64,000 nucleotides of DNA from Methyloceanibacter superfactus (GCF_001723305.1 NZ_LPWF01000030.1:1-64000), one strand, 5' to 3'. Positions 1 to 9,432 are shown, numbered from the stretch's first letter. The notes: generated by a model not told the origin, from the letters alone. Numbers and translations: made by a program.

Positions 1-336
1 CACCCGACGACCCACGCGTTACAGCGCAGGTGGGCGGAGCGGGGACCCCCGAGGCTGGTCCGTTAACCGTGGCGCGGTGGTCCGGGCCTATCGGGAATGT
101 CGCATCCGAGATCAGCCCATCTTTACCGCGCCACCCCGGGCGCCGTGTCCCTCACCCCGAACGACAGACGGTCTGCAGCTCGCGTCCTCATGGACGAGGG
201 ATGGGGTGATTTTACCGCAGCTTCGGAGGGCGGGGATAAGCGTGCTCAACTCGGCCAGAGGCCGGTCGCGCACGACAAAGAGGACGGGGATAAGTCTGCG
301 CTCAAGCCGCGCGAAACGCGGTAGCGCAAACGACCC
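1..336. other. Window-edge stretch without a convincing gene
   Basis: This GC-rich stretch lies downstream of the adhesin stop and runs to the window edge. Short open frames exist on the plus strand, but none has a family-like sequence or a clear ribosome binding site. A short word (CGGGGATAAG) occurs twice, near 233 and 285. I see no tRNA and no obvious terminator hairpin with a T tract. Confidence 0.5.
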
Positions 337-1753
337 CTACCAACCGAAGGTCAGTCCGGCGCGGCCGGCAACCTCTCCTTCATTCGTGCCGACACCCAAA
401 CCGGCGTCCGCCACCAAGGAGCCGAACCCGGAACTCAAAAGGTTGGTGGCGAGCACGCCCGCCGCGGTGAAGCTGACCGCGTTCGCATCGTCAAATCCGC
501 CCCAGCCCGCGCGCACGGCAAAATGTTGACCCGGCAGCAGGATGGGCTGGGCCATCGAGGCCACCGCGGCGAGGCCCTCGGTCAGCGCCTGATCGCGGCG
601 CCCCAACGCGTCGATCTGAGACTGCGTCGCCAGGCCAAGTTGGGACGGCGTATAGGCGGCGAGGTCACCGCTCGCATTCGAGGTGACGATATGCGTTGGC
701 GATCCTTGCACCGATTTACTGTGGCTCGAGGTCAGGCCCGGCATGGTGTAGCTGTTCGAGGCCGTGCCGAAGACTTGCTGATTGGCGCGCGTGGTGGTGG
801 CGCCGTTACCGAAGGCGGCGGCGTTGGCATGCGTCGCCGTCGCGTTCGGGCCGATGGCGGTGCTGTTCGTGCCCGTTGCGGTGGTGAAATCGCCGAAGGC
901 AGCGCCGCCGTTGGAAGCGGCCGCCACATTGCCGACCGCGACTGCCGGTGGCGACCGCGCCCGAGCCGATGGCGATGGCGTTCGTGCCCGTGGCCTGGCT
1001 GTTCAGGCCAATGGCGGTGGCACCATCAGCGCTAGCGAGGGCGCCAGTGCCGATGGAAACCGTATTGGATGCGGTGATGTTGCTGCCGGCGGCAAGGCCC
1101 ATGGCCACGTTGTTGCTGCCGGTCACGAACTGTCCGGCGCTGTCGCCGAAGGCTGCATTCGAGTTACCCATGACGACCCCGCCGCTGAGGTAGCCGCTTG
1201 CCGTGTTGCGGTCTCCCGTCACGAGCTCTCCGGCACTATGACCAAAGCCGGCGTTGGAACTCCCGGTCACGCTGCGGCCGCTCAGATAGCCGCTTGCCGT
1301 GTTGCTGTCGCCGAAGACCGTCGTGCCACTGCTCGCACCGTTGGCCGTATTGCGGCTGCCGAACACGTTCTGTCCGGCGACCTCGCCAAAGGCCGCGTTG
1401 GAATCGCCTTCGACGTTGAAGCCGCTGAAGAAGCCGCTTGCGGTGTTATTGTTTCCGTCGACCTGCTGCCCCGCTGATCTACCGGTCCAGGTATTGCGGG
1501 TGCCCGTAGAGCCTAAGCCACCTGCCTCGGAGCCGAGTGCAGTCGTTTGGTCACCCTGCGCACTTGCGTCCGTGCCGACTGCCAACGCGCCGCTTCCCGG
1601 CGCCGACGCCTCGCAATTTGCGCTGGAGAGCAGGTCGCTATCGGCGACATCACCGGAGTTGCATCCGGCCGCGGCGGGATCGCTTTGCAGGCCGAGCATC
1701 GCGAGTACGGCGGCGAGGAACGCCATGCGGCGCGCGATCAGGGGTCTGGCCAT
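337..1753 (-). CDS. YadA-like trimeric autotransporter adhesin (one frameshift)
   Basis: Exported surface protein of the trimeric autotransporter type. From the start at 1753 (GAAAGG upstream) it has a signal peptide ending about residue 29, then two cysteines (31 and 47). Nine 16-residue repeats follow at about residues 87-230, with the pattern N-x-A-x-G-x3-G-x2-V-x-G. After these come classical YadA head repeats with AIG and AIAIG motifs. The C-terminal 100 residues look like the trimeric membrane anchor and end in FGW, an aromatic terminus as usual for outer-membrane barrels. The frame breaks near 935; the two halves join naturally if one base is missing. Family knowledge suggests adhesion to surfaces or cells. 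The ligand cannot be inferred. Confidence 0.75.
1064..1495 (-). repeat. Nine tandem 48-bp coding repeats in the adhesin head
   Basis: These encode nine consecutive 16-residue units, for example NTASGYLSGRSVTGSS and NAGFGHSAGELVTGDR. Units starting NT and units starting NA partly alternate. The repeats are degenerate at DNA level, so they are an old expansion rather than a recent one. The period of 16 differs from the 14-15 residues usual in YadA head repeats. Confidence 0.75.
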
Positions 1754-1978
1754 GGCGGTGCCTTTCAATTGGCGGGGCGGTCTATCCGCTTCTCCATCTC
1801 GCCTGAACCTTTGTCTCCGTCTTGTCCTCGTCCCTGTTCGAATTGAACATTTCCCGGCTCGCGTGATTTCCTCACGCTTGTTGCCGCAACGCCACAGCAA
1901 CGGCATGGTGACTCGCTCGCCTCGCCAGCCTATCCTCGGCCAGGCGGCAGCCCCCGTCGCGAGGAGAAATCCAGCAAG

Positions 1979-2939
1979 ATGAAGAAGCTTGTTTTCTCCT
2001 CGGGGGATCTCCCCGCCGAGCTCGCGACCGCGCCCGTTTCAATCTTTGGCGTGACATCTTTGCTTGGCGCTATGGCTCGGCGGATATCACGCGACGTGCC
2101 GATCAGCCATTCAGCGCACGATCCGAGTTCGTCCAACTCGACACGCTTGGGATTGTGAAATCGCAGTCGACGGTACGGCGCTTCCGGCGAAACGCGCAGC
2201 AAGCAGCCGACGGCACGGGGGCATGTCTGATTGCCTTCAACACGGGCGCGTCCACCACAGTCGTCAGACAACATGACCAAGAAGAAGTCTACGGAGCGGG
2301 GCAGATCTGGTTGGGCTCCACGGCGGACGCCCTCGATGTCGCGTCGGACACGGGGACAAATTGGGTCACGCTTCTCGTACCCGCTTCGCGCCTCCTCCAA
2401 GTGGTGCCGGGTGCGGAGGACATGGTCGCCAAGCCAATCGACGCAGGGCGACCGGCCGTTCGCCACCTTAGGCGCTATATGGAGTTTCTGCTTGAGACCG
2501 GCGGCACGGATGACGAGCACGCGCTGACCGGCCGTCTCGACGCCATGCTGCTCGATCTCGTCGCTCTGGCGCTAGGTGCCAATGGTGATGTGGCAGAGAT
2601 TGCCGGCATGCGCGGATTGCGGGCCGCGCGAATTCGCGAAATTCTTGCGAAAATTCACCAGGGCTTCTCGAGCCCCGCCTTCTCGGCGCAGATTGTCGGT
2701 CAGTGGCTCGGGCTTTCACCACGCTACGTTCAGGAACTGATGCAGGAGACGGGCATTGGGTTTACGGCGCGCGTCCTCGAACTGCGTCTTCAGAGGCCCG
2801 CGCGATGCTCTCCGACCCGGTCTATGACGGCGTCAAGATCAGCGATCTCGCCTATGCCTGCGGGTTCAACGAGGTGTCCTACTTCAACCGCTGTTTCCGC
2901 CGCCGCTTCGGTGCCTCGCCCACGCAATTTCGCCGGTGA
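1979..2939 (+). CDS. AraC-family transcriptional regulator (two frameshifts)
   Basis: The start ATG at 1979 has AGGAG upstream and begins MKKLVFSSGDLPAEL. After a break near 2024 the next frame continues with DRARFNLWRDIFAWRYG, typical of AraC-binding-like N-terminal domains. The C-terminal domain has two helix-turn-helix units: one around FSAQIVGQWLGLSPRYVQEL, then, after a second break near 2797, ISDLAYACGFNEVSYFNRCFRRRFG ahead of the FRR end. The apparent ATG at 2155 is internal. Expected role: a DNA-binding activator with an effector-sensing N-terminal domain. The nearest divergent neighbour is the adhesin, a possible target by position only. Confidence 0.75.
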
Positions 2940-3024
2940 CCTTGTGATTCCAGGGCATGAGCGGATTCGGCGCGCCCTCAGCCACTCGATGGCCCCCGAC
3001 TGCCAGCCGAGCGCCAAAGCAGAA

Positions 3025-3052
3025 GAAGCCCCGCCCTGATAGGCGAGGCTTC
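3025..3052 (-). terminator. Hairpin, possible minus-strand terminator
   Basis: GAAGCC and CGCC pair with GGCG and GGCTTC around a six-base loop with one mismatch. Read on the minus strand, the stem is followed by TTCTGCTTT, a moderately T-rich tail. It could end transcripts reading leftward from the bta operon or from the region at 3.1-3.3 kb. On the plus strand the tail is C-rich, which argues against a plus-strand terminator. Confidence 0.35.
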
Positions 3053-3249
3053 CCCCGTTCCCCCGAAAATCTGATTGCCCATCTACGGGACCAAAAAGGG
3101 CAAATGTCGGGCTGCATTGACGAAATCGGAGGAAAAACGTCTTCTGTTGCCGACAGGTCACAGGCCCGACGGGTCAGCCACATGCGACAAAACGGACCGG
3201 AAGATTGCCGGCTTTTAATCTCCGGCGGATTGCCGCGGGTGTAGAGATG

Positions 3250-3348
3250 AGTTGTCCCCCGATGGGGATTCCCCCCTCCCCATCCCTAGGTTCCAGTCTT
3301 TCCCGGAACCCGAGAAGCCCCGTCCCCCCGTACGGGGCTTCTTATTTT
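3250..3348 (+). ncRNA. Candidate small RNA with C-rich loop and intrinsic terminator
   Basis: No protein frame fits here. In order I see a small stem (TCCCC 3255-3259 with GGGGA 3264-3268), an unpaired run CCCCCCTCCCC at 3271-3281, a second stem (GGTTCC 3289-3294 with GGAACC 3305-3310) and a perfect 11-bp terminator stem. A C-rich loop complementary to the Shine-Dalgarno sequence is a known feature of trans-acting small RNAs in Rhizobiales (alpha-r14/suhB type). I have not shown homology to that family. No clear promoter was found, so the 5' end is a guess. Confidence 0.4.
3313..3348 (+). terminator. Strong Rho-independent terminator
   Basis: AGAAGCCCCGT (3313-3323) pairs perfectly with ACGGGGCTTCT (3332-3342) around an eight-base loop, followed by TATTTT. 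The T tract follows only on the plus strand. The araC gene ends about 370 bases upstream, so the terminator more likely belongs to the candidate small RNA. Confidence 0.75.
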
Positions 3349-3399
3349 CTCCACCCACGAAATTTTCGCGCCGGCCCGATTAGGCCGACTCGGCCTGGA

Positions 3400-4068
3400 T
3401 CACACAGGCTTGGTGAGCACCGCGTAGTCGGCATAGCCGCGATACAAGCGCCGAAAGTCGAGCGCCGCACCGCTGTCGCGCGCCAAGACGGCGAGCGTCG
3501 GCTCGAGCTCCGCGCGCGGATACACCGAGAACCGGCGCAGCCAAGCGAACAGCGCCGCCTTGAACCACCGGGGCCAGCCCTCTTGCTGACCGAAATCCAC
3601 GATGTGCAAGCGGCCGCCGGGACCGGCAGCCTGGAGCGCCTGCGGCAGCACCTGCCGCCATGGCGGGATCATCGACAGCGTGTAGGAGATGAACACGCGG
3701 CCCACCTGCGCCTGCCCACACAATACAGACAGATCGAACGCCGTCGCGTCCGCCTGATGCACCTCGATGCGGCTGGAGAGCCCCGCCCGCGCGATGGATG
3801 CGCGCGCCGTCTCGAGCATGGCGTGCGAAATATCGAGCCCGACGAAGCGCGCCCGCGGGTAGCGCCGTGCCGCCTGGATGAGATTCCGGCCGGTGCCGCA
3901 GCCAAGCTCGAGAATCGTCGACCCGTCCGCGGGCTGCAACTCGTCGAGCAAGCGATCGCGCCCGAGCAGATAATATTTGCGTGTCGCGTTGTAGATGTAG
4001 CGCTGATGCTTGTAGATGCCGTCCATGTGGCGGGCGGCATCCTGCGCCGCGGCGCTCACGCTGTTCAC
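3400..4068 (-). CDS. btaB: Diacylglycerylhomoserine N-methyltransferase BtaB
   Basis: Second enzyme of betaine-lipid synthesis: three SAM-dependent methylations convert diacylglyceryl-homoserine to diacylglyceryl-trimethylhomoserine (DGTS). At 222 residues it is about the family length. The class I methyltransferase motif ILELGCGTGRN lies at residues 52-62, followed by an acidic motif II (VGLDIS). The N-terminal segment around YIYNATRKYYLLGRD is typical of BtaB. The chosen start is GTG at 4068, whose GTGA overlaps the btaA stop and implies translational coupling. Upstream in-frame ATGs would extend the protein into btaA and were not used. Confidence 0.88.
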   Translation of the reverse strand: MNSVSAAAQDAARHMDGIYKHQRYIYNATRKYYLLGRDRLLDELQPADGSTILELGCGTGRNLIQAARRYPRARFVGLDISHAMLETARASIARAGLSSRIEVHQADATAFDLSVLCGQAQVGRVFISYTLSMIPPWRQVLPQALQAAGPGGRLHIVDFGQQEGWPRWFKAALFAWLRRFSVYPRAELEPTLAVLARDSGAALDFRRLYRGYADYAVLTKPV

Positions 4069-5348
4069 GCCCACGCCTCCGCCGGCTTGTGAACATAGAG
4101 GTGGAAGCCGCCATAGATGGACGACCGGTCCTTGGCCGCAAGCGCGCGGCACTGTTCCGCGTCATAGGTGAATTTCGCCAGGATCCGGTCCGGCACGCGC
4201 CCCGGTAGAATGCTCTCCTCTCCCGCGGTGCGGAAGATCACCCGCGCGCCCGGACGCGCCGTCCGCTCGATCTCGCGCCACAGCGCGTTCAGAATGCCGT
4301 CGTTCATCCAATCCTGCGCATCCAGCAGCACGTAGGCATCGAGCGACGCGGTGTCCTGCGAAGCGAGATATTCCGTGAGCGAGCGATGCTGCACCTCGAC
4401 GTCGCCGATCCGCGACCGCAGCGTGTCGAAGTTCTCAGGCAGCAGATAAGGCGGTAGCGGGCCGGTCCCGCCCGTTGCATAGCGCCGGCCGAAGGCTTGC
4501 CACGCGAAATAATTGTCGGCGAGATCGAAACCGCAGGCGAGCCGCTCCAGCCGCTGATGCACCACGTTCGACATATGGGTCTCGTTGCCTTTCAAGGCCT
4601 CGAACTGCGACGGCGGAATTCCGAGCCCGAATAGAGCCGACGGCTTGTTGAGGAGCCAACGGATGTGCCGCTTCTCGAAGAGCGGCGAAAGCTCGCTCTC
4701 GAAAATCTTGCGTTGCTCCTCGAGACTCTTGGCCGCGAGGATCTTTTTTGGATTGCGGCCGTGCATCCGCGCCAGCAGATGGCTCGCGCCGATGAAATTG
4801 CCGAGCAGGCCGTGCCGGTAGAGATTGGTGCGGAAATAGCCGATGCGCCGCCGCCCGAGCAGATTGCGCGCGTCCCAGTAGCGCCGCGAGGTCTCGTCGA
4901 GATGCGGCCGGATATAGGACTCGTAGGCGCGCACATTCTCGCGCGTGTCGGCCTCGGCGAAAAAGCGGTGCAGCGCGCCGTGGTCCAGCAGATGACGGAT
5001 CGCGGCATGCTTCAGCTTGTTCAGCGCCACATGCGCCGGGTTGAGGTCGACGGCCGTGATTCGGATCGGCGCCGTGGCGAGATAGCTCAGGATATTGCAG
5101 CCGCCGGACGCTATCGCCACAAGGTGCTCGCCCTCTTTAAGCGACAACGCTTCCAGATCCACGAGCGGGTCTTCCCAGATCTGCGGATAGACGAGACCGG
5201 AGAAGGCGAGCGTGAAAAGCCGTTCCTGAATGCCTCGCTTGGAAATCGGCTTGTGCCGGTGGACGGCCTGCCGAAGTCGTTTGTTCTGGTTGCGACGCCG
5301 CTGCTGCGTCCCCTCGCCGTGCATGGCCGGCTGCTCGATCAATGCCAT
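4065..5348 (-). CDS. btaA: SAM:diacylglycerol 3-amino-3-carboxypropyltransferase BtaA
   Basis: First enzyme of DGTS synthesis: it transfers the aminocarboxypropyl group of SAM to diacylglycerol. The 427-residue length fits the family. Visible markers are VYPQIWEDP (about 53-61), the SAM-binding loop VAIASGGCN (about 77-85), the acidic AVDLNPAHVALN segment and the late ESILPGRV. The start at 5348 is preferred because AAAGGGG lies just upstream; an ATG nine codons earlier is possible. It forms an operon with btaB and has a Pho-box-like site 47 bases upstream. Family knowledge: these lipids replace phospholipids during phosphate limitation. Confidence 0.9.
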   Translation of the reverse strand: MALIEQPAMHGEGTQQRRRNQNKRLRQAVHRHKPISKRGIQERLFTLAFSGLVYPQIWEDPLVDLEALSLKEGEHLVAIASGGCNILSYLATAPIRITAVDLNPAHVALNKLKHAAIRHLLDHGALHRFFAEADTRENVRAYESYIRPHLDETSRRYWDARNLLGRRRIGYFRTNLYRHGLLGNFIGASHLLARMHGRNPKKILAAKSLEEQRKIFESELSPLFEKRHIRWLLNKPSALFGLGIPPSQFEALKGNETHMSNVVHQRLERLACGFDLADNYFAWQAFGRRYATGGTGPLPPYLLPENFDTLRSRIGDVEVQHRSLTEYLASQDTASLDAYVLLDAQDWMNDGILNALWREIERTARPGARVIFRTAGEESILPGRVPDRILAKFTYDAEQCRALAAKDRSSIYGGFHLYVHKPAEAWA

Positions 5349-5394
5349 TTCAGCCCCTTTGTGAGTCTCACCCACCGAGGATCACGACATTTCC

Positions 5395-5412
5395 ATATCT
5401 GTATTATGACAG
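5395..5412 (-). promoter_or_regulatory. Pho-box-like PhoB site upstream of btaA
   Basis: Read toward btaA the sequence is CTGTCAT-AATA-CAGATAT. The PhoB consensus is two CTGTCAT repeats separated by four bases. The first half matches 7 of 7 and the second 4 of 7, with the correct 11-base periodicity. It lies 47 bases from the btaA start. In Sinorhizobium meliloti betaine-lipid synthesis is PhoB-dependent, which makes the site plausible. Confidence 0.55.
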
Positions 5413-5549
5413 GGCGAGACTCCGGCCCGTTCCGGGAGGCCCTTGAGCCCGGAACAGCCGGGAACCGAAGCGCCCCCGGGCTTTTGCAACCAGGGCGCGG
5501 CCGTTCTAGTGTCCGGCCAAACCGTCAGCCAAGAAGTCACTCGAGCCCC

Positions 5550-6459
5550 GTGTTCACCCTCGCCCATCTGTCCGACATTCACCTGAGCCCGATGCCGCAC
5601 GCCAAGCGCCGGCATCTCTTGTCGAAGCGAATCCTCGGCTATGTGAACTGGCATCGCGGGCGGAAGCTGGTCCATCGCCGCGAGTTCCTCGACGCGCTCA
5701 CCCGGGATATCCTGGAGCGCAAGCCCGATCATGTCGCCGTCACCGGGGATCTGGTCAATCTCGGCCTGCCCGAGGAGTTCCTGCGCGCCGCCGACTGGCT
5801 GCACCATCTCGGGAAACCGGACCACGTCACCGTCATCCCCGGCAATCACGACGCTTATGTGCGGCTCCATCCCGACAAGAGCACGCGGCACTGGCATCCC
5901 TATATGCAGGCGAACGAGGCCGGCGCGGCCCTGTTCGCCACGCCCGAGACGGGCTTCCCCTTCGTCCGCCGCTTCGGCGATGTGGGCATCGTGGCGCTGT
6001 CCTCCGCCATTCCCACCATGCCCTTCGTCGCCGCCGGCAAGCTCGGCAAGCCGCAGCTCGCATATCTGGCGAGCGCACTGGACCGGCTCGGCCGCGAAGG
6101 CCTGTTCCGCGTGGTGCTCATCCACCATCCGCCGCTCCCCGGCCAATCGGGCTGGCAACGGGGCTTGCGCGACGCCAAGAAACTCCGCGACGTGTTGAAG
6201 GAGCAGGCGCCGAGCTCGTGCTCCATGGGCACCGGCACGAGCAAACCGTGCATGAGCTCGAAACCGTGAGCGGGCCGGCCATCGTCGTCGCCGGTGCCGT
6301 CGGCGTCGGAAGCTGTGGAAGGACGCGCGCCCGCCGCCCGCTACAACGAATACAACATCGAGAAGAACGGGAACGGCTGCGCGTGGAGATGTCGGACGCG
6401 CCGCAGCCAGCGCCGATCAAGTGTGGGAATGCGAGCGGCGCGTGCTTAGGGAACGCTGA
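5550..6459 (+). CDS. Calcineurin-like metallophosphoesterase (frameshifted 3' part)
   Basis: Predicted cytoplasmic metal-dependent phosphoesterase; the substrate is unknown. The GTG start at 5550 gives VFTLAHLSDIHL at once, the first metal-binding motif. GDLVN, GNHDAY and, after a break near 6207, HGHRHE follow in order and complete the set. Further breaks near 6290 and 6376-6400 interrupt the C-terminal part, which can be followed through PAARYNEYNIE to the end WECERRVLRER. The last bases overlap the convergent membrane-protein gene. About 300 residues when repaired. It is divergent from btaA, so a shared phosphate-related role is possible but unproven. Confidence 0.75.
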
Positions 6460-7009
6460 GCCACGCGGCGGCGAGCAGGCCCGCGGCGCCGGTGAGCAAG
6501 CCGACGACGAAGGCGGCGAGCACCACGCCCATGCCCGATCCAGCGCCCTCCCGCTCCATCACGATCTTCTGACGCGGACCGGGCTCCACCAGCGCCGCCT
6601 CGAGCCGCTCCCGGCGCACGATCTCATGCGCCATGTGGCTGGTGATGCGGTCCACCATCTCCGCGACCGTGGTCGAGCTGAACAGCGTGCGCCGTCCGTT
6701 CTCGCTGTTGCGGATGAACAGATAGGCGCCCGCGCCGTCGTCGATGGCGACATAGGTGAACAGGTCGATCCACAGCCGCGCCGGGCGGCTCGGCACCAGC
6801 GTCAGGCTGAACCGGTCGTCATGCTTGGGGATCTCGGCAAACACCATCTCAAGCTCGGCCTTGAGCAGCTCGAGCCGCGCGATCTCGCCGTCACGCAGAT
6901 CGGCGGTGACGTCGAGGCGTTCCGCCTCCTCGAGACGGGCCTTGCGGATCGCCTCGCGCAAGGAGCGGTTGGCCGCCGGCCGCGCGATCGCTTTGACGCT
7001 GTTCTCCAT
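6446..7009 (-). CDS. Conserved hypothetical protein with C-terminal membrane anchor
   Basis: A protein of 187 residues that I cannot assign to a named family. The N-terminal 60 residues are charged and probably helical (REAIRKARLEEAERLDV). The middle has a compact alpha/beta pattern (FSLTLVPSRPARLWIDLFTYV). Residues around 165-187 form one hydrophobic glycine-rich helix reaching the C-terminus, consistent with a tail anchor. The start at 7009 has GGGG upstream; longer in-frame versions read through non-coding-like sequence. A second membrane protein of unknown role follows in the same orientation, which hints at a joint envelope function. Confidence 0.6.
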   Translation of the reverse strand: MENSVKAIARPAANRSLREAIRKARLEEAERLDVTADLRDGEIARLELLKAELEMVFAEIPKHDDRFSLTLVPSRPARLWIDLFTYVAIDDGAGAYLFIRNSENGRRTLFSSTTVAEMVDRITSHMAHEIVRRERLEAALVEPGPRQKIVMEREGAGSGMGVVLAAFVVGLLTGAAGLLAAAWLSVP

Positions 7010-7214
7010 CCCCGTGACGCCCCTCGTCTCTTCCTTATTGGGCTCAGCATAGCCCGCCAAGCGGCGGAAATGCGACTGAAAATCCGACCCGGAATCCCGC
7101 CAAAATCCGGGCTTTCGGGGGGCCGAACCGGTCTCCGCGAGCCAGGGTGCGTGGGTGGTTTTGGAGGCGTCGCCCCAGGGCCGGGACGGCGGGGTGAGCG
7201 GAAAAGCTCCGCGC

Positions 7215-8570
7215 CTATTTGGAGGCGAGTACAACGGACGCCCGGGCGTCGTCGAACCACTTATCGATGGCCGTGTCGACGCTGTCTTCGAGGCCCGACT
7301 TCCACGCGGCGATGGTGGCGTCGAGCGCTTCCTCGTTGGCCGCGACGAAACTCTCGCGGTTGATCGCCTCGTTGGCCTCGTTGGCGAGATAGTCCACCGC
7401 CGTGCCGATCAAGACGCCAATGGCCGCGCCCACCACCTGGCCGCCCATCGGCTGGACGAAGGTGCCGGCGACCGCGCCGCCCTCAGCGTAAGCGATGCGC
7501 GTGCCGAGCGAGGCGGCCACGCGCTGCGACAAGCCGGAGAAGCTGCGCGCCAGCACGCCGTTGATGGCCGGACCCAGCGCCAGCGCGCCGACCGTGCCGC
7601 CGGCCGCCGCGGTGCCGACGCCGACCACGCCGTCGAACGCGCGGTCCTCCATGAGATAGACCGGCGCCTTCCATTTCTGAGCGTCCCAGTCGAGCGCGAT
7701 ATTGGTCATCGACGTCGTCGCCGGGATCTCCTGCATGTGGCTCGTATGCTGGGCGAGGAAGAGCTGCAGCCGCATATCACCATTGGCGATCACCCGCCGG
7801 TAGCTGTCATGAGCGTGGCGCACCGCCTGCTCCACGCCTTTGCCGATGGTCTCGTCGCGGATCTCGGGCTTCAGCACCTGCTCTTTGTAGTTGCGCATGA
7901 AATACTCCTTCACGTCGGCCTCAATGGCCTCGGTCACGGATTCGTATTTGCCGGTCTCGAAGAAGCGGGTCACCGCCGAGGAGATGGTTTCCTTCAGCAC
8001 CACATAGGAGCGCTTCCAGGCGAAGAACCAATCGGCGTAGGCGGCGATGGTCTGCTCACGGTCCTGGAAGGCCAGCGCGAAGCTACGGTCGATATCCTGA
8101 TGCGCCGCCTGCTTGATACGGGCGCGCTCGTCGTCGAGCATGAGGATGGTGTCGTTGACGAACTCGTCCGCCTCGGACTTGCTGGCCACCACTTTGTGCA
8201 GCGTGCCGTCCACATCCTTGACCACGAGGTCGACGGCGTCCGGCGGCAGCGTCCGGTCCCCGAAGAAGACGTCGAACATGCTCTTGTCGGGATGGACCGC
8301 GGCGGTGTGGTCGAGATGGCGGTAATAGCTGCGATAGAAGGTCGTGCCGAGCGACAGCAGCGCATAGGCGACGAGCACCAGGCCGACGGCGATGCCGATG
8401 GGCCGCAGCAGCATGCCGAGCGCGGACGGCTTCACCAGCTTCTGCTTGACGGCGCGCCCGCGGCGCGTCGCCCTCACCGGCGTGGGCGAAGGCGAATCGG
8501 CGATCTCGGCCACATCGCTACCTGATGATGCGACGAGGGCGGTGCTCTGCCGTGTCATGTCGTCCAGCAT
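7215..8570 (-). CDS. Hypothetical membrane protein with glycine-rich C-terminal half
   Basis: About 451 residues. A basic cytoplasmic N-terminus (about residues 1-50) precedes one strong transmembrane helix (LLRPIGIAVGLVLVAYALL). The long middle is charged and helical. Two glycine/alanine-rich segments follow, around GVGTAAAGGTVGALALG and GGQVVGAAIGVLIGTAV, which resemble glycine-zipper membrane hairpins. The C-terminus is charged again. No catalytic motif is visible. ATG codons at 8570 and 8558 are both possible starts. Function unknown. The gene lies between another unknown membrane protein and otsB, all on the minus strand. Confidence 0.6.
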   Translation of the reverse strand: MLDDMTRQSTALVASSGSDVAEIADSPSPTPVRATRRGRAVKQKLVKPSALGMLLRPIGIAVGLVLVAYALLSLGTTFYRSYYRHLDHTAAVHPDKSMFDVFFGDRTLPPDAVDLVVKDVDGTLHKVVASKSEADEFVNDTILMLDDERARIKQAAHQDIDRSFALAFQDREQTIAAYADWFFAWKRSYVVLKETISSAVTRFFETGKYESVTEAIEADVKEYFMRNYKEQVLKPEIRDETIGKGVEQAVRHAHDSYRRVIANGDMRLQLFLAQHTSHMQEIPATTSMTNIALDWDAQKWKAPVYLMEDRAFDGVVGVGTAAAGGTVGALALGPAINGVLARSFSGLSQRVAASLGTRIAYAEGGAVAGTFVQPMGGQVVGAAIGVLIGTAVDYLANEANEAINRESFVAANEEALDATIAAWKSGLEDSVDTAIDKWFDDARASVVLASK

Positions 8571-8700
8571 GTCGTTTGACCTCGGAGCGTAAAAGTTAAC
8601 GGCTCCCCCGGCCCCCAGGCGAATATAGGGCCATTTCCCAACGGTTGTAAGGCTTGATCCCCGCTCAAGACTAACGCGCGAAGGCCAAAACGGTTCGTTT

Positions 8701-9432
8701 TCAAGCGGTCTCGGCCAAGCCCGAAAGCCACGCGAACAGGCCCGCCCGGTCCGTCCGGTACTGCGCCAGGGTATCCCCGTCGTCGATCTTGATGCTGATG
8801 CCGCCGCGCTCGTTGACCACGGCAAAGGCGTGCTCGTCGGTGACGTCGTCGCCCATATAGACCGGCACGCGGCCCTTGAACGGCGCCTCCGCGAGAAAGG
8901 CGCTCACCGCCACGCCCTTGTCGATGCCTTGCGGCCTGAGCTCGAAGATCATCTTGCCGGGCAGCACCACGATGCCCTCGGCCCCGTCCACCGCCTGGGC
9001 TACCGCCTCCCGGCATGTCTCGGCCAGCTCGGGGCGCTGCCGGAAATGCAGCGCCACCGAGGCCTGCTTGCGCTCCAGCAACAGGCCGGGATTGGCCTCC
9101 ACCAAAGGCTGGAGCCGGCCGGCCGCGAGCTCGATGGCGTGGATCGTGCGCACGTCCTCATGCACGCGGCCCGAGGCGTCGCGCCGGATCGAGCCGTGCT
9201 CCGCCGCGGCCGGCAGCTTGAGCGGGGCGAGGAAGCCGTCCACCACATCGAGGGACCGCCCGGTCACCACGGCGACCGCGTGATCGAATCGCCCGGCGAG
9301 CGCACCGAGCAAATCGATCACCCGCGGCTCGACCTCGACCAGCTCCGGACGCGGGGCGATATCCACAAGCGTGCCGTCGAAGTCGATGAAAAAGGCGGTA
9401 TTGGGCGAAACAGGCGGCAGAGACTCAGTCAT
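8701..9432 (-). CDS. otsB: Trehalose-6-phosphate phosphatase OtsB
   Basis: Dephosphorylates trehalose 6-phosphate to trehalose in the cytoplasm. This 243-residue HAD-type enzyme has the nucleophile motif D17-F-D19-G-T, a VTGRS motif II region, AEHGS, and the late GDDVTDEHAF metal-binding motif. Length and order fit OtsB. It is divergent from otsA, with a 261-base shared upstream region that holds a general-stress-type promoter element on the otsA side. Confidence 0.93.
   Translation of the reverse strand: MTESLPPVSPNTAFFIDFDGTLVDIAPRPELVEVEPRVIDLLGALAGRFDHAVAVVTGRSLDVVDGFLAPLKLPAAAEHGSIRRDASGRVHEDVRTIHAIELAAGRLQPLVEANPGLLLERKQASVALHFRQRPELAETCREAVAQAVDGAEGIVVLPGKMIFELRPQGIDKGVAVSAFLAEAPFKGRVPVYMGDDVTDEHAFAVVNERGGISIKIDDGDTLAQYRTDRAGLFAWLSGLAETA

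Noticed and set aside
2155-3039. Start of the AraC-type regulator at ATG 2155
   Set aside because: Family sequence continues upstream without interruption to the ATG at 1979 once one base is restored.
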